NCBI GenBank assembly: GCA_001643675.2
Contig: LSRY02000034.1
Location: forward strand, 558,001-622,000
Source: Monocercomonoides exilis
Taxonomy: Eukaryota; Preaxostyla; Oxymonadida; Polymastigidae
Length of the DNA stretch: 64,000 bases
Reading direction: 5' to 3'
Shown here: positions 16,656 to 28,380 of the stretch, piece after piece
Layout: each line of letters starts with the position of its first letter
Numbering within the stretch: the first letter of the stretch is position 1
Translations under genes and position numbers: made by a program
Notes under the pieces: generated by a model
What the model saw: only the letters and a program-made list of their open reading frames with translations
Databases searched by the model: none
What the model was told of the DNA's origin: nothing

Positions 16656-16940
16656 CAGAGGGGAAGGAGAAGAAGCAGGGAAAGAGGAAGGAAAGAGAAG
16701 AGCAGACGGAGAAGAGCGATTCAGTTGGGATGAGGGAAGGAAAGAGAGAATGAATAGAGATATTAAAGGATGTTGGGGAGATTAAGTTGAAATTTTGAAA
16801 AGCAAAATTTTATGTTCAATGAAAAATCTCATTTTATGTTTAATGTTTGTGACAATGGAGATGATCACGCATACAAACACGAAAGGGCAAAAATTCACTC
16901 TATTTGGTTTATATTGTTGTTGTTGGATTGAGAGAAATCA
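16656..16940. other. CLC 3' flank
   Basis: Purine-rich then AT-rich sequence between the CLC stop (TGA) and the next gene. No separate feature is recognised. Confidence 0.4.
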
Positions 16941-17587
16941 ATGAAGATGAACAGAAATTGTTTGCTTCCCTCTTCATTTATTTGAAAAGCAATTCACTTG
17001 CCAGATCAATTTATTCCAATGAAGCAGCATCCTTGTTTCATTTGATCATCTAAGTGGAAAAGTCAACTTCTTCTTTCACTTCTTCTTCTTCAGCCATCAA
17101 ATCAAACAACACGCGCACGTCACAACTGTCTCGGCTTCCTTTCCTGACCCGTCTGAAAGAAGGCCCCGCAGAGCAACTGAGTCTGTTCCGGGCAGCGTCA
17201 GAGGAGCTTCTGGAGGAGATGATGAAAGAGCTGACAGGAACATACCCCTTCCTTCAGCAGGCACACGAATGCCTCTCCTTCAAGAAGCCCTGCCAGTTTG
17301 CTGCGCTGTCTTCTTCGCATGCGCTGCCGCTGAAGCCGATGAAAGTGAGCGAGTTTGCATTTGCAAAGCTGCCGGCGCTGCCAGAGTCTCCGCAGGTGTT
17401 TGCGAGCAGAGCAGAAAGAGAAGGAGAAGTCGAAAGGGCGAAAGTGCAGGAGAGAGGAGGAGCAACCAGGACACTTCCGTCGCAGCCAAATGGATACAAC
17501 TTCAGGACTGTTTGCGAAGATGTCATTGAGAATATGATCCAGAGCTTCATTTCAGGGTGGATCGACGAGGAGTTGAATGCTATGTGA
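16941..17587 (+). CDS. Hypothetical 183-aa protein, two exons
   Basis: A short first exon (16941-16959, ATG AAG ATG AAC...) joins across a 95-nt intron (GTTTGC to CATCTAAG) to exon 2 at 17055-17587; the total is 184 codons including TGA. The N-terminus is Ser/Thr-rich. The middle carries an amphipathic helix (EELLEEMMKEL), and the C-terminal 30 residues form another (VCEDVIENMIQSF). No signal peptide or membrane segment. Base composition is more GC-rich than the surroundings, like the CLC gene upstream, which supports real coding. Family not recognised. The first exon is inferred from splice and frame fit only. Confidence 0.6.
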
Positions 17588-18126
17588 GATTAGTTGAGTG
17601 AACTCTACAATTTTTTGTTGGTTTTTTGTTATTTATTTTGTTTTTTATTTTATTTTGTTTAATTTTTACTTTCATTTCAAATTAACAAAATTGAAAAATA
17701 GAAAATGAAATTTGTTCTTAAAAAAATAATAATTTCTTTTGATGTGAAGTTATGAAATCAAATAGCAATTGAAAGAAGAGTTTTCATTTACATGTATAAA
17801 TTTGTAAAAACGGAATGTATATCATTAAACAGAGCAAGAAGCACAAATATTAAAAACAATCAACATGTAAGGACATGAGTAACTCAAAAACATCATTAAA
17901 TGAAGACAAATAAAAGTCAAAACAAATCAAATAAACTTTCAAAAAGAAAAAAAGAAAAAGAACTCTCAATTAACGCTTTGATGATGAAAATAAAATAAAC
18001 TTAAATTTAATTTTTCATTGAAAACAAAAATGCTTCATGAAAACGTGCTGTTCATTCGATAAAACATTTCTTCAACAAAATAAAATATTTCGCAAAACAA
18101 TCATGAAATCCTTTGGAAGTTTATTA
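17588..18126. other. AT-rich convergent intergenic region
   Basis: Lies between the 3' ends of two convergent genes. No feature beyond poly-A/T tracts; polyadenylation for both genes is expected here. Confidence 0.4.
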
Positions 18127-21100
18127 TCATCGCATTCGAAGATTTGGGCCTCTTTGCAACACTTCATAATTGAAATTGAAGAACGTTCTTTCAAAGTCGT
18201 CTTTTGGCTTTGTTGGAATTGTTCCTTTCATCATCCAAAAATGCTCGAGATTTCTGCCTTGAGGAAATGTTTCCACAAGATCTCGTATTCCTGTCTCTTC
18301 CAACAAATCTTCGAGTCTGCAATAGAGCAGCGTTCCTGTGTCATCTTGCTTCTGCGCTTCCTCTTCGTCTTCTGTGAAATCCAACAGTTCGAATTCTGTT
18401 CCTTCGTTTAGTTCCCCTCCTGAAAATATTGAACGTGGAATGCACTTTTCAACCTCCAAATTGGAGATCCCATCCCAGTTTCGAGAGAAACTGTTCCTGA
18501 ACATGTACTTTTCTTGTGTTGTTTTATTTTTCATCTGTCGTATTTCTTCGTTGGTAGGTCCCACCAACTCAAGTCGAATCTTGCGCGATGGCAGAGAGAA
18601 GATGATGGCAGCTTCGCGAATCTGAACAATTCCACGAATGAACAGCTGCGGAGAGCAAGGCGATAAGTCTGCCATCCACTCCAGAAACCTTGTCACATAG
18701 CCAGTCTCAAACGCAAATGGCAGCTCTTTCACAGTGTTCACAAGAACAATAGCCACAGCTTCGCATATCATTATTGGCACAGACTCCAAAGACGACGGAT
18801 AGAAATGCTTGTTCTTTGAATAGCCAACTGAATCAGCGGCGCACACTGGAAAGCGGGACGAGAGTTTGGATGCAAGAAACCCGAAAAATGGACGGAGGAT
18901 AATGTCATCTGCACAGCTCTTGTTTGAACTAATTGCAAACAAAATACAACTTATGTTGTGGTTGAGGCGATAAGCTGTCATTGAATAATGAAGTTGCTGA
19001 GAACGCTGACTGATTGCATCATTGTTACGTTGTATGCACACGTCAAAGCCAAACCTATAATTGATATTAGATATGTATTGGGTAGATGCAGCAACCCTTA
19101 ATGAAAGAGCTTCGAAATAAAGTTCAAATGCCATGTCGTAATCACTTGCTGTATGGCAATTCTCAAGGGAAGGTTCAAAAGCAGTAATCCCAAGATCGTT
19201 TGGAAATGACAGTAATTTTTTTATTAAAACTCAACTTATCGTCTTCTGAATTGCACGGCAATTCTGATGACGATTGTGCAAGCAATGAATCATTCAACTT
19301 GGCTTCTGCCATCTCCTTCTCGATCAAGTGGAGGTCAGACACAATCTGCTCTTCAACAGAAGACAAACAACGAATAAGCATGAAATTCGGAAGCAATTGA
19401 AATAGCAGTTCAATGCAACTGCAAGCTAAAGTGTTGAACCGACTCAATGGAAAACTTCAAGAGAAAAAAAGAGTTGTGAAAAAAATGTGTTATTATCCAA
19501 AAAATGAAAATTCAAATAAAAAAATCACAAAAACAAAAACTTATTTCTCTTCTTTCCGAAGTCATCAGCCACACTTCTTAAGACGATTCAGTCGATCAAA
19601 TAGCGTTGTTAATATATTTTCTGGAATCTCTTGACAACCGCCGCTGTCGCGTTGAATAGCTGTGAAGATTAGAAGAAAAAGGCAAAACGAATATTTTCAA
19701 CAAATAAACACAAAAATCACGCACAGAAGCAGAGCTGGAAGAACACAAATAAAAAAGAACAACATTAAATAAAAATAAAAAAATTTCACTTGTCTTTTCC
19801 CCAAAACATACAATACATTTTTAAGAAAGAAGTCAGTGACAAAAGAGTTTCCTGAACTTGCTTCATGTTTTCTGTTGTGTCGCATGCTGTCAAAGGGATG
19901 CTCCTCTTGCAAGCATCACAACTTTCAATATTTGCAATTGCATCAGCGTAGGAACAGTCTTGATCTTCGTCTCCTGCTTTCGCTTTTTCATCTTCTATTT
20001 TTTCATTTATTTTGTCTGATAAAATTTCAGACTTTCTTTTTCTTTTCTTCTTTGCTGCTTCCTTTTCCAGTTCTTCTTTCTTCTTTTTTTCTTCCCTCTC
20101 TGCAATTGCTTTTTCTTTTAATTCTTTTGTTTTCTGAGACAGATACTCCTCTTCAGCTCCATCTGGCAGCTCCAACCCTTCTAACAGCAACATCAGCATT
20201 CTCTTCGGAACAAGTGTCAAATATCCACCATGCTCAAGAGAGAAAATAATTCGAGCTGCTTCAAGCCGAATATTCAGAGGGAGGCGAACGTGCTTCTCGT
20301 TGCTGCTGTCTCCATTATGCTGTTCTGTGGCTGTTGACGAAGAAGAAGAGGAAAGAAATGATTCACCCGATTTTTCATCTTCAATAATTATCAAATCTCC
20401 TTCTCCATTTGGCGTCTCGATTTTTTGATTCTTCTGTTTTCGTTTTGAGTCTGTGATTTTTTTGCTGTTTTTCTTTGTTTGAGTTGCTGTCTTCTTCTTT
20501 GATTGTGCTTCCCTTGTCTTCTTTCTTCGAGCTATTTCACTTCCGTCGTCATTTGTAAAGTATTTTAAAATTAATTCTTCCTCGTTGTGAGTTCTGTAAA
20601 AATTGAAGAAGTCTTGACTTTCTTTTAAACTTTTCCCTTGAAACAGGTTTCTTTTTCGCAATCCCAACGCAATTTCAAGAACAGCATGCAGAAAGTCGAG
20701 ACCTCTCAGTTCCCTCCGAGCATCTTTGCTAAGCTTCATTGTCAAATGCTTCAGCTTTGTCATGCAGTGCAATATTGCACAAAGAGTGAAATGCAGGCAA
20801 TCAATCGAATCACATTGAACTAAAAGGCTTTTGACACCATCAAAATATCCCTGCTCAGCCATCAATTTGAACTCTCCCTTTTCTGCCAATCTGGCAAAGT
20901 GAAATAGTATTTTCCCAAAAACACTCAAAGTTTCATCGTTTTCAGATGCTTGGATTTGTTTGACAATTGCAGGAATAGCCTTTCCATCATTTATAATGTC
21001 GTGGAGAAGAGGCGATGTTGAATAATATGAAACTCCAACAGTCCTTCTTGTATTTAGCCAGCTATGGAATTCATATCGTTCTCTGGCATTAGTCGAGACT

Positions 21101-21707
21101 TTTTTTTGCTTTAAAGCGCAAAAGCTGTCAGAATATGATTCTGGATTTAAAATAATCTCCAAAACAGATGCAAAAACTCTCGTGTCTTCTTCGTTATTTG
21201 TGAAATTGAAGACTTTGCTGCACGCATTTATCAACGAGTGCAAAATGCTTGCAGGAACCACATCCATTTTCCCTTTGTATTTCACAATGATGTCTTGAAT
21301 TTCATTTGAACTTTCGAGCAAATCCTGGTGTTTAGTCAATTTTTTTCCGCTGCTAAAAAATAAAAGCAATTTCAATTTAAAAAGCGCGCAAACGTCAATT
21401 TGTTTGTCAATTCCTCCAATCTGTCAATAGCTGTTGAAAAAAGAAAAAATAGAAATCAGTGTGAGAAGTTCAATCATTGCCAACATTTGCTTTTCTCTTC
21501 ATTCATTTTTTTGTTCTGTCGCATTCAAACACAAACAGCATGAAAAAAAGCAATTTTTGAAAAAAATAAAAAATGAAATCAAATTGCGAATTACCCACAT
21601 GAAAATATATATTAATGAAACAACAGTTAATGAGTGAAATTGTTATAAACCCCTGCAGCCAATTTTACAGCTTTCTCTTTGCTTAAACTTGATTCTAAAA
21701 ATGCCAT
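18127..21707 (-). CDS. Large helical hypothetical protein, five exons, one frameshift
   Basis: Exons on the minus strand: 21707-21689, 21430-21394, 21352-19812, 19659-19575, 19454-18127. Introns are 258, 41, 152 and 120 nt, each GT-AG; the 152-nt intron begins GTATGT. The parts sum to 3010 nt, so one base is surplus. A T7 run at 19216-19222 is where the frame changes, and losing one T gives 1003 codons ending in TGA. It could be a real lesion or a homopolymer sequencing error. The product is mostly helical (armadillo-like), with a Lys/Glu-rich coiled-coil-like block in the middle of exon 3 and an acidic C-terminal third. No known family was recognised. Two separate genes would be the alternative, but the phase match across the 152-nt intron favours one. 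Confidence 0.6.
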
Positions 21708-21749
21708 TTTACAAATATTTTGTTTATGGGATATGGATTTTTTCGTCGA

Positions 21750-21819
21750 GAACAATCGTTGAACTTCAACACCTCCTTATTTTGGGAGTGAGCACCATAT
21801 TAAGGGCTCAGTCGTTCAA
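21750..21819 (+). repeat. DIRS left inverted terminal repeat
   Basis: About 70 bp starting GAACAATCGTTGAACTTC, matching the inverse of 26017-26086 with only a few mismatches (for example CACCATATT here, CGCCATATT there). Confidence 0.85.
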
Positions 21820-22028
21820 GTGAAGTGCGAACGGTGAATGGCAAGTAAAAATTAAGGAATAAAATAATCGTTATTAAAAATTAACAATTGATGTGCAAAA
21901 ACAAAGTGCACAAGGTGGTGTTGATAAATTACTACAAACAATTACAAAAGTGAGTGAATTGGACAAATTTGTGCCGAACATATCTCATTTCCGAAGGGTG
22001 GGAAGAGCTTTACTCGTGGTGGGAAAAG

Positions 22029-22128
22029 AGGTGTTGAAGTTCTTGATTGTTCTCAGCGAATCAAAATGCAAAGCCTTTTAATTCTTAAGAACAATCGTTG
22101 AACTTCAACATCTCCTTATTTGGGGAGT
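22029..22128 (+). repeat. DIRS internal complementary region
   Basis: Two joined parts: about 22030-22055 is the inverse of the left terminus (AGGTGTTGAAGTTC...GTTCTC), and 22062-22128 is the inverse of the right end (26046-26112, including AAGCCTTTTAATTCTTAAG). Such a head-to-tail copy of both ends is the template thought to guide circle formation in DIRS replication. Confidence 0.8.
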
Positions 22129-22156
22129 AAAATAGTTGGGATTTCCTTCTTAAAAA

Positions 22157-23754
22157 TTAAGCTCCGACTCCAATTATTGTATTCAGAATTGCAACTGCTC
22201 CTTCCTGATTTCTTTCCACAAAAATCTCTTCGTGATCAATGTTTGCTTCTCCAGGTTCTTCAACCTTGTTGGGGAATATTGTTTCTCCTTCAGAGGCCTT
22301 TGGAAAATTCGTAGATGTGGTTTGCGCTGACTGAGCATAATCGTTTCTATCCTGCAAGCACATCTGGCTTTGAGGTTTCCTATTGTCGACCGTTGATAAC
22401 AAGGTGTCAGCCATCCTTGAAGCTAAATTTGCTTTGAAGTGTGAACGAGTTGGAGTGTGTGAGTTTGGGGACATACGCGCGTGCCTTGCAACCATTGCTT
22501 CCGGAACTCCTTTGGACAATAGTGCTGAATTAGCTGCATTCTTGAGGGTGTAAGGTCGATATTCACCTGGAATCCCAATCTGAGTCATTCCAAGGCGGGC
22601 CAACTTACGAATTCCTTCTGTCTTAAGCAGAGTGTGCTCTACCGTGTTGAGAAAAATGTGTCTCTATTTTCATATGTTATCCTAACTCTACACCAAAGTG
22701 ATTTGACAGCTCTTCCTGGGCAAACCTTTTCGTCCGCACATTTCATAATTGGAACTGTTATATATGAGGGTGTTGAAGATGTTTTCAAATTTGTGAATAA
22801 ATGGATGGAGTCCTCTTGTATAACGGATTGGTTCATGGATATTCTTTCCATCTCACGGAAGCGACATGCTGTGAAAATAATTAACAGGATAATGCATTTT
22901 ACGGTCAGATCGAAGAACGATAATTCCTCATTTGGAGGCATGCGATTGAAATAGTCAAATACTATTGAAGGGGACCACATTGATGTGTAAGGTTTCCTTG
23001 GAATGTGAGATCGATGGAACGAGCGGAATAATGTCTCTATCAGCGGGACTTGTCCCAGGTTTTCTCCGTAACAGATTCTGGTGAATAACGAGACCGCGGA
23101 TCTCGTTGTGCAAAAGCATGAATATGGGAAACCTTTATCTCTCAACTTTATGAAAATGTTCGCACAGATCTGGAACCAATCGCTGAATTCCTTCGAAAAG
23201 TCTCCATATCCCTCTTCCTCCAACGCCAGTGAGAAATGCGCAAAGCCGAACGTGTACGAAGACCAAGTTGTGGAAGCGACACTATTTCGAGACTCAAAGA
23301 TAATGAGATCAGGAACATTGAACCTTTTTAGCCCGCGCTTCCACCATTCCTCCCCGATTTCCATTACCAATTTAGTTTCCCCGCAATGTAACCTCCTGGT
23401 GGGAGAGATGCTCCTGTTCTCTTTAAGCCTATGCCTGGTTGAAGAATAGTTTGCGAATTCTTCCAATTTACGAAGCGTGTCATCATTCTTTTCAATAGAG
23501 GCGTCCAGATTTGATCTCTCCAGGCTGGAATAAGAATAACTGCTCTTGCTCTCTCTCTCCAAATCTTCCTCAGACACGGAAGGATAAGCGGAACAGGGGG
23601 ATGAACTAGAGTCACCGTATTTCCAACTTACGGCCAATCCGTCCTCTGCGAAGGGACTTCCTGGTCCAAACCGAATTTGTGCTTTGTTGTTTCCTTGACT
23701 TGCGAATGCATCCTGTTCTATTTCGACATTCAACTGCTTCTGAACCTCCTCCAT
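22157..23754 (-). pseudogene. DIRS tyrosine recombinase, frameshifted
   Basis: The reading frame runs 23754-22639 and continues in another frame to 22157; the break is at a T5 run near 22655, where one extra base would restore the frame. The first catalytic Arg region is visible as TACRFREMERI. Where an HxxR box is expected the copy reads RPYTLKNAAN, and where the nucleophilic Tyr would follow the final helix it reads TRSHF. The second and third catalytic sites therefore look lost or lineage-altered. It overlaps the RT/RNase H frame at its 5' end, as in other DIRS elements. In an active element it would insert circular cDNA by site-specific recombination. Confidence 0.75.
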
Positions 23755-23778
23755 TCCCTTCCGTGTGATCTGGTAGTC

Positions 23779-25272
23779 TCATGATCTTTTTAGTCTTGAT
23801 AAGGAATCTGCTGCACTGTTCAAAATGCCTGGAAGGTGAATCGCTTTCACTTTGATCTCCATCTGGAGAATTGCTCGTCTGATCTTTCTTATGATGCCGA
23901 TTAAATTTCTTCCTGCAGCCCAGCGGTTTATGTTGAAGACAACGCTTGAGTTGTCTGATCTTAGGAGCAGATTCTTCACTTTGTATTTCTTGATATAGGG
24001 CTCGAAATGGTTGAGAGAAAGGAGAACTGCCAGTGATTCCTTGAAATTTGAACTTTGCGAAATGAATCTTCGATTGAAAGGCTGATGATAATGGTAACAT
24101 GCTCCGTTGACTTCTAAGATGGCTCCACATGCCCGAGGGGCTGCATCTGTTGTTAATACCGCATCTGGAACTGAGTAAATTTCCAAATCTCTTCTTTCTT
24201 CCTTCCTCAAGCGCGATTCCCAATCTGAGATTTGTTTGAAAACTCCGTGATTCATCGCGAATTCTCCATCCCATCCATTTTTTCGAACAATTTTGTTGAG
24301 CAGAGTGTATAATCTGTTCATTTGAAGCCCTGCGTCTTTGCAAACAAATCGCACTGCACTTATTGAACCGATGAATGAGGCATAATCTCTTGTTTTTACT
24401 GTCGCTGCAATTTTTGCCTTTGTCATCCACCGCTTGCACTCCTTGCTTAATGCCTTCCTTCTGTTCCTTTCCAGTGCAACTGTCATCTTTGTCGTTCTCC
24501 AAGTCCAACCCAAGAAGTTGAAGACTTGTCTCGGAGTTATACTGCTCTTTTCCACATTGACCATAAGTCCAAGCTCTGCAAACCATTTTATCACTTTGTC
24601 CGTCACTTCTGTCAGATGGATAGGGTTTTGGTGGATAAGGATAACGTCGTCCAAGTATGCCATCCATTTCACATCCCATAGCTCTCTGATGCTTTGCAAT
24701 ACCTTTCTCATCAGTCGCGTGAAGATCTGTGGAGCATCCTTGAACCCGAATGGCATGCCGCGAAAAGCGAATGTTTCTTCGTGAAAGGAAAAGGCGAGAA
24801 ACGGAACAAACGAATCGTGAACTGGGACGAGGAAGTATGCTTGGGATAAATCTAAAGTGGTGGCGAAATCGTTGTGCTCTAATTATCTTTCCAAAGTCCG
24901 GTGGTCTTCCATTTTGAAATGGATGTTCTTCACAGCGGCATTTAACGGACGGCAGTCTCGAATTTGTCGGTATTTTCCATCTTTTTTTGGGATGAAAAAC
25001 ATGTTGCTCAGGCAACGCACCTTCTTCCTGTCTATTTTTGAAATGACACCTGTTGCTAAACCTTCTCTTATCCAAGCGGAACAGGCTAACTCTTCCTTCT
25101 GACCTCCGAGGAAGCCCTTGTTCATTCGAACTTCTCTCATCAATCTGTCCTTTGCCTGTTTCCCCTTCCAGATCGGGCATATTCCCTCAGAAATAGCATT
25201 TTTGACACCGATCTTTTTCCACTCCTCGGAGGACAATCGAGTTCTTCCACCCACTATTGCTTCTTTCCCCAC
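23779..25272 (-). pseudogene. DIRS reverse transcriptase and RNase H
   Basis: The frame starts by overlapping the end of gag by about 19 nt. RT motifs visible: FFIPKKDGKYRQIRDCR, TLDLSQAYF, GMPFGFKDAPQIF and the catalytic YLDDVI. RNase H follows with TDAAPRACGA and LRSDNSSVVF, ending HLPGILNSAADSLSR. A TAA at about 24883 sits in frame after the HRTLER motif and before LEHND, splitting palm from fingers. One nonsense change away from intact, so decay is recent or mild. Confidence 0.85.
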
Positions 25273-26054
25273 GCTTTCCTGGAAAATGTTCCTTGTCGAG
25301 GCCCGCTGTTGCGGGCCTGCACGCGAAAAAATCTTGTTCTAGTGATTCTTCTTTTTGGTTGAGGTTTAGCCGTTGAGTGTTTGGCTTCAAGAATGGGCTT
25401 GATGATCTCGAGTTTGTCGCTAGTTATTAGAGGATCTTCTGAGCCATCCTTCAGAACTCGAGCTGCCCTGAAACCATATTCGGCCTGAATGCGGGAATGT
25501 CTTGCCTCTTGCAACGCAGCAATGATCATAAGCACCGCATCAGCAAGTCTATCCCGTTGCGAAGCTCCTTCATCCTGTAGTAAAATTAGCGCCTTCACAG
25601 CGGGAAATAGATATTGCTCCACTCTCCAACCGCTCGAATCCAAGGCATCCTTTATCCAATTTGAAGATCTTGAATGGGCATGTGTTTGCGATGGTATGAA
25701 TGGGACAAATGATAAAGATTCATAAGCATTCTTGGTTTCCTAAACATCTGCGCGATCAAGCTGAAAATTTAATACTGGAGCAGACACAGCTTTTCCGAAG
25801 AGTTCCGTAGATAAAGTTGCCAGTTTGTTGGTTGACGGAATCACCTGTGACCCGCTGTGACTTTGGCTTGATTGAGTCTGTGAGATGGGGGATGTTGAGC
25901 TACTTGTGGAGTTGGATTGAGATAGATCCAAGCCGCCCGTTGGTCCGCCCGCAGAGAATATACTGCTTGGTTCAGACGCAGGTCCAAAATTAGAAGCTTC
26001 AATTTCCATTGATCTGTTGAACGACTGAGCCCTTAATATGGCGCTCACTCCCAA
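25254..26054 (-). pseudogene. DIRS gag-like protein with one nonsense codon
   Basis: Open from 26054 to 25254 except for a single in-frame TAG at 25740-25742. The N-terminal part is Ser/Gly/Gln-rich; the C-terminal part is Arg/Lys-rich (PKRRITRTRFFR), suited to nucleic-acid binding. No zinc knuckle seen. Position directly upstream of RT with a short overlap is the basis for the gag call. Confidence 0.65.
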
Positions 26055-26086
26055 AATAAGGAGGTGTTGAAGTTTAACGATTGTTC
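26017..26086 (-). repeat. DIRS right inverted terminal repeat
   Basis: Inverse of the left repeat; followed by 26 bp (to 26112) that are found inverted in the internal complementary region but not at the left end, the usual asymmetry of DIRS ends. Confidence 0.8.
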
Positions 26087-26112
26087 TTAAGAATTAAAAG
26101 GCTTTGCATTTT

Positions 26113-28125
26113 AATTTGTGTTTTGAAAAAACAATAAAGAAAATGAAACTAACTTGCTGAATATGACAGCATCACTGTCAAGCAGAATTAAGAATAAAAA
26201 AATTATAAACTTTAAATTTTTTTGATTTCTAATTGTTGACATTTCTTTTTCTATAAAAATAAATGAAAAAGAGTTTGTGTCAAACATTTGAAGCCATATA
26301 TTTGTCAAAACCAAAATTTTTGCTAACGAATAAATACTTGAAACAAAATGAATATATATTTGTCAAAAATCTTGTGTGAAGAAACTTTCATAATAGGAGG
26401 ACACTTTCCAAATGGCCTGACAGTAGCCTTTTCTCAGCAGCTAATGAATACTGAATTTCGATTTTTTCCCACATCATTCGTAAGGTGAATATGAGTACTT
26501 GAAGCATTCCGATAATCCTTCTTTCACTTTCATTTATTTTTTTTTAAAAATAAATTTTGTATTTCGTAGAAATGAGGACTTTATTGTTATTTTGTTTTTA
26601 AGCAAATAATTGTTAAAACAAGTTATTTTTGATTAATTTTTCAAACGAAGTTATTGAAAAAATAATAAAATAAAAAAATAAAAAAAAATTCAATTTGTGA
26701 AGTTTTGCTATGGAAAAATCGAAAAATTTTTCCACGTGTCCACCTTCATTTCGCATCCCTCATCTATCTCAACTTTCCTCTTTTTTCCTCTTTTTTCTAA
26801 TATTTTCTATTTGTAATCGCCTTTTGTTGCTTTTCCGATTCCCTTATTCATTCATTCTCTGCATTCTCTGCATTCTCTGCTCTCCTCTGTCTCAACGCCT
26901 TCATTTATCAATTTCAGCTCTGTTGAGATTCCAGACAGAGATCCTTCCAGCTTTTCAATCGAGAAAGAACTTAGCCTGCTTGCGGTGCACTCGTCCCTCT
27001 TTTACAGAAAACTTCTTTCCTTCCTCTTTCAGCATTTCTTGCTCCCTCGAAAAGAGCTGAGGTGATAAGAGCGTTTAACTCAGTAGCTGCGCTGTTAACA
27101 ATACACATTGTCCGTTCTGCCCCTTTCAATGAATTCTTCTTCTTCTTCTTCCTTAAAGAGTGTCAAGTTATCTGAATCTATTGTTTCGTTTAAGGCTCTG
27201 TTTTGAACCCTGCTATATGAGCTGTTTTATTTGCAAAGATATCTTTCTCCTGTGTATCAGTATATCCGCTGAAATCAACTAATCGCTCTTCTCCCTCCAC
27301 TTCTCGCAGCCTCCTCTTTTAACTTCACCATTTCCTGTAACTTTCAACAGAACATCCACCTTTCTTTTCCTTCAACACATTTTCAGTCTGTCGCGTTCGA
27401 AGACGGATAGTACCTTCGTCAAAAATCTTATCTCCACAAATCTTGCTATTGTTAGCGAAAGCGTTCTTCTTCTTCTTTCAGGGAAAAAACTGTCGGAAAG
27501 CTTCTTCAGAATGAAGCGATTTATCTTGACCACTTCTTCTTTCGACCTGATTTGCAGAAACAGGCAGCGTGAATATCAATAGCTGTTCTTTCACCAACGG
27601 CAACTCAGTCTTCACGAATTACTCCTCCACCAACCGTATCATCTTCTTCTCCGAAGCATTTGCGCTCAACATCGTACACTTTGAAGGTGACAACATGCTC
27701 CATGACACCTTCATGGGTCTCCTCTGAAGTGGATGCACTCTCCACTGCTTTGCCTCTCAATTTCTTTTCCAACTCTTCATCACAGTGTTGGATAGCTTGG
27801 ATGGAAAAGAAGCAACAGACGAAATGGTGCTCTTTGAACTTTGTTATTCTCAGTTGAGAAGAGAAAAGGAAAAGAGAAAGAAATTGAAATGCATAATTTT
27901 GATTCAAATGGGTTTTTGTCAGAAAGAGAAGTTGAAGGAGGTGTGGCAAAAGATTTGATCAGCAGTCGTGAAAACGAATTCGAGGTGGGTGTTTTCGTTT
28001 TGTTTGGGAATGCAGAATCTCCTTCATCAACAAATTCAGTCATTCTGAAGAACAGAAATGAATCTGATCAAAATGGAGATGAATGAATTGTTGAAGGAGG
28101 AAAAGAAGGAAAATAATCTTGTGCA
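26113..28125. other. Degenerate region, possible surface-gene relics
   Basis: Mostly AT- and pyrimidine-rich. 27605-27860 (minus) reads as a charged segment (HVVTFKVYD) and 27850-28083 (plus) reads as a segment containing VFVLFGNAESPSS, both reminiscent of fragments of oxymonad surface genes, in opposite orientations. None can be joined into a gene, so I treat the stretch as decayed and rearranged coding sequence. Confidence 0.3.
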
Positions 28126-28380
28126 TTGATTGTAATTATAATGGCTATTGTTCTATTGTTTGTTCTCATAGTCGCAATAGCCTTTATTGTTCGTTGGAAG
28201 AAGGTGAAGAATAATGCAGAGGATCTGAGAGAGATTGTGAATGACAACATCAGAAAAGATCTGAAGGCTTTCGAGATTGCGACGAAGGAAATGGACTTTC
28301 CAAATTTTGAGATTAAAAATAAAGCTGATTCGCAGATGCTGAAAATCAAGTTGAAGAATGAATGCCAAAGGATAAAATGA
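28126..28380 (+). pseudogene. Relic membrane-anchor tail of a surface protein
   Basis: An 84-codon open frame begins with a strong hydrophobic helix (MAIVLLFVLIVAIAFIV) followed by a basic/helical juxtamembrane tail (RWKKVKNNAEDLREIV). Upstream in the same frame a GGKEGK motif is broken by TAA. From memory, Monocercomonoides polymorphic membrane proteins end in a very similar anchor followed by a long cytoplasmic region; here the frame stops after about 60 residues and no extracellular part is joined. Interpreted as a truncated, dead copy. Confidence 0.45.

Larger units (their letters stand above)
21748..26112 (-). mobile_element. DIRS-type tyrosine-recombinase retrotransposon
   Basis: Shows DIRS-order architecture: inverted terminal repeats (21750-21819 and 26017-26086), an internal complementary region (22029-22128) matching both outer ends, and minus-strand gag, RT/RNase H and tyrosine recombinase reading frames in that order. 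No flanking target duplication is evident, as expected for DIRS integration. The copy is damaged: an in-frame TAG in gag, TAA in RT, and a frameshift in the recombinase. It lies between the 1002-aa gene and the relic surface-protein region. Confidence 0.85.
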
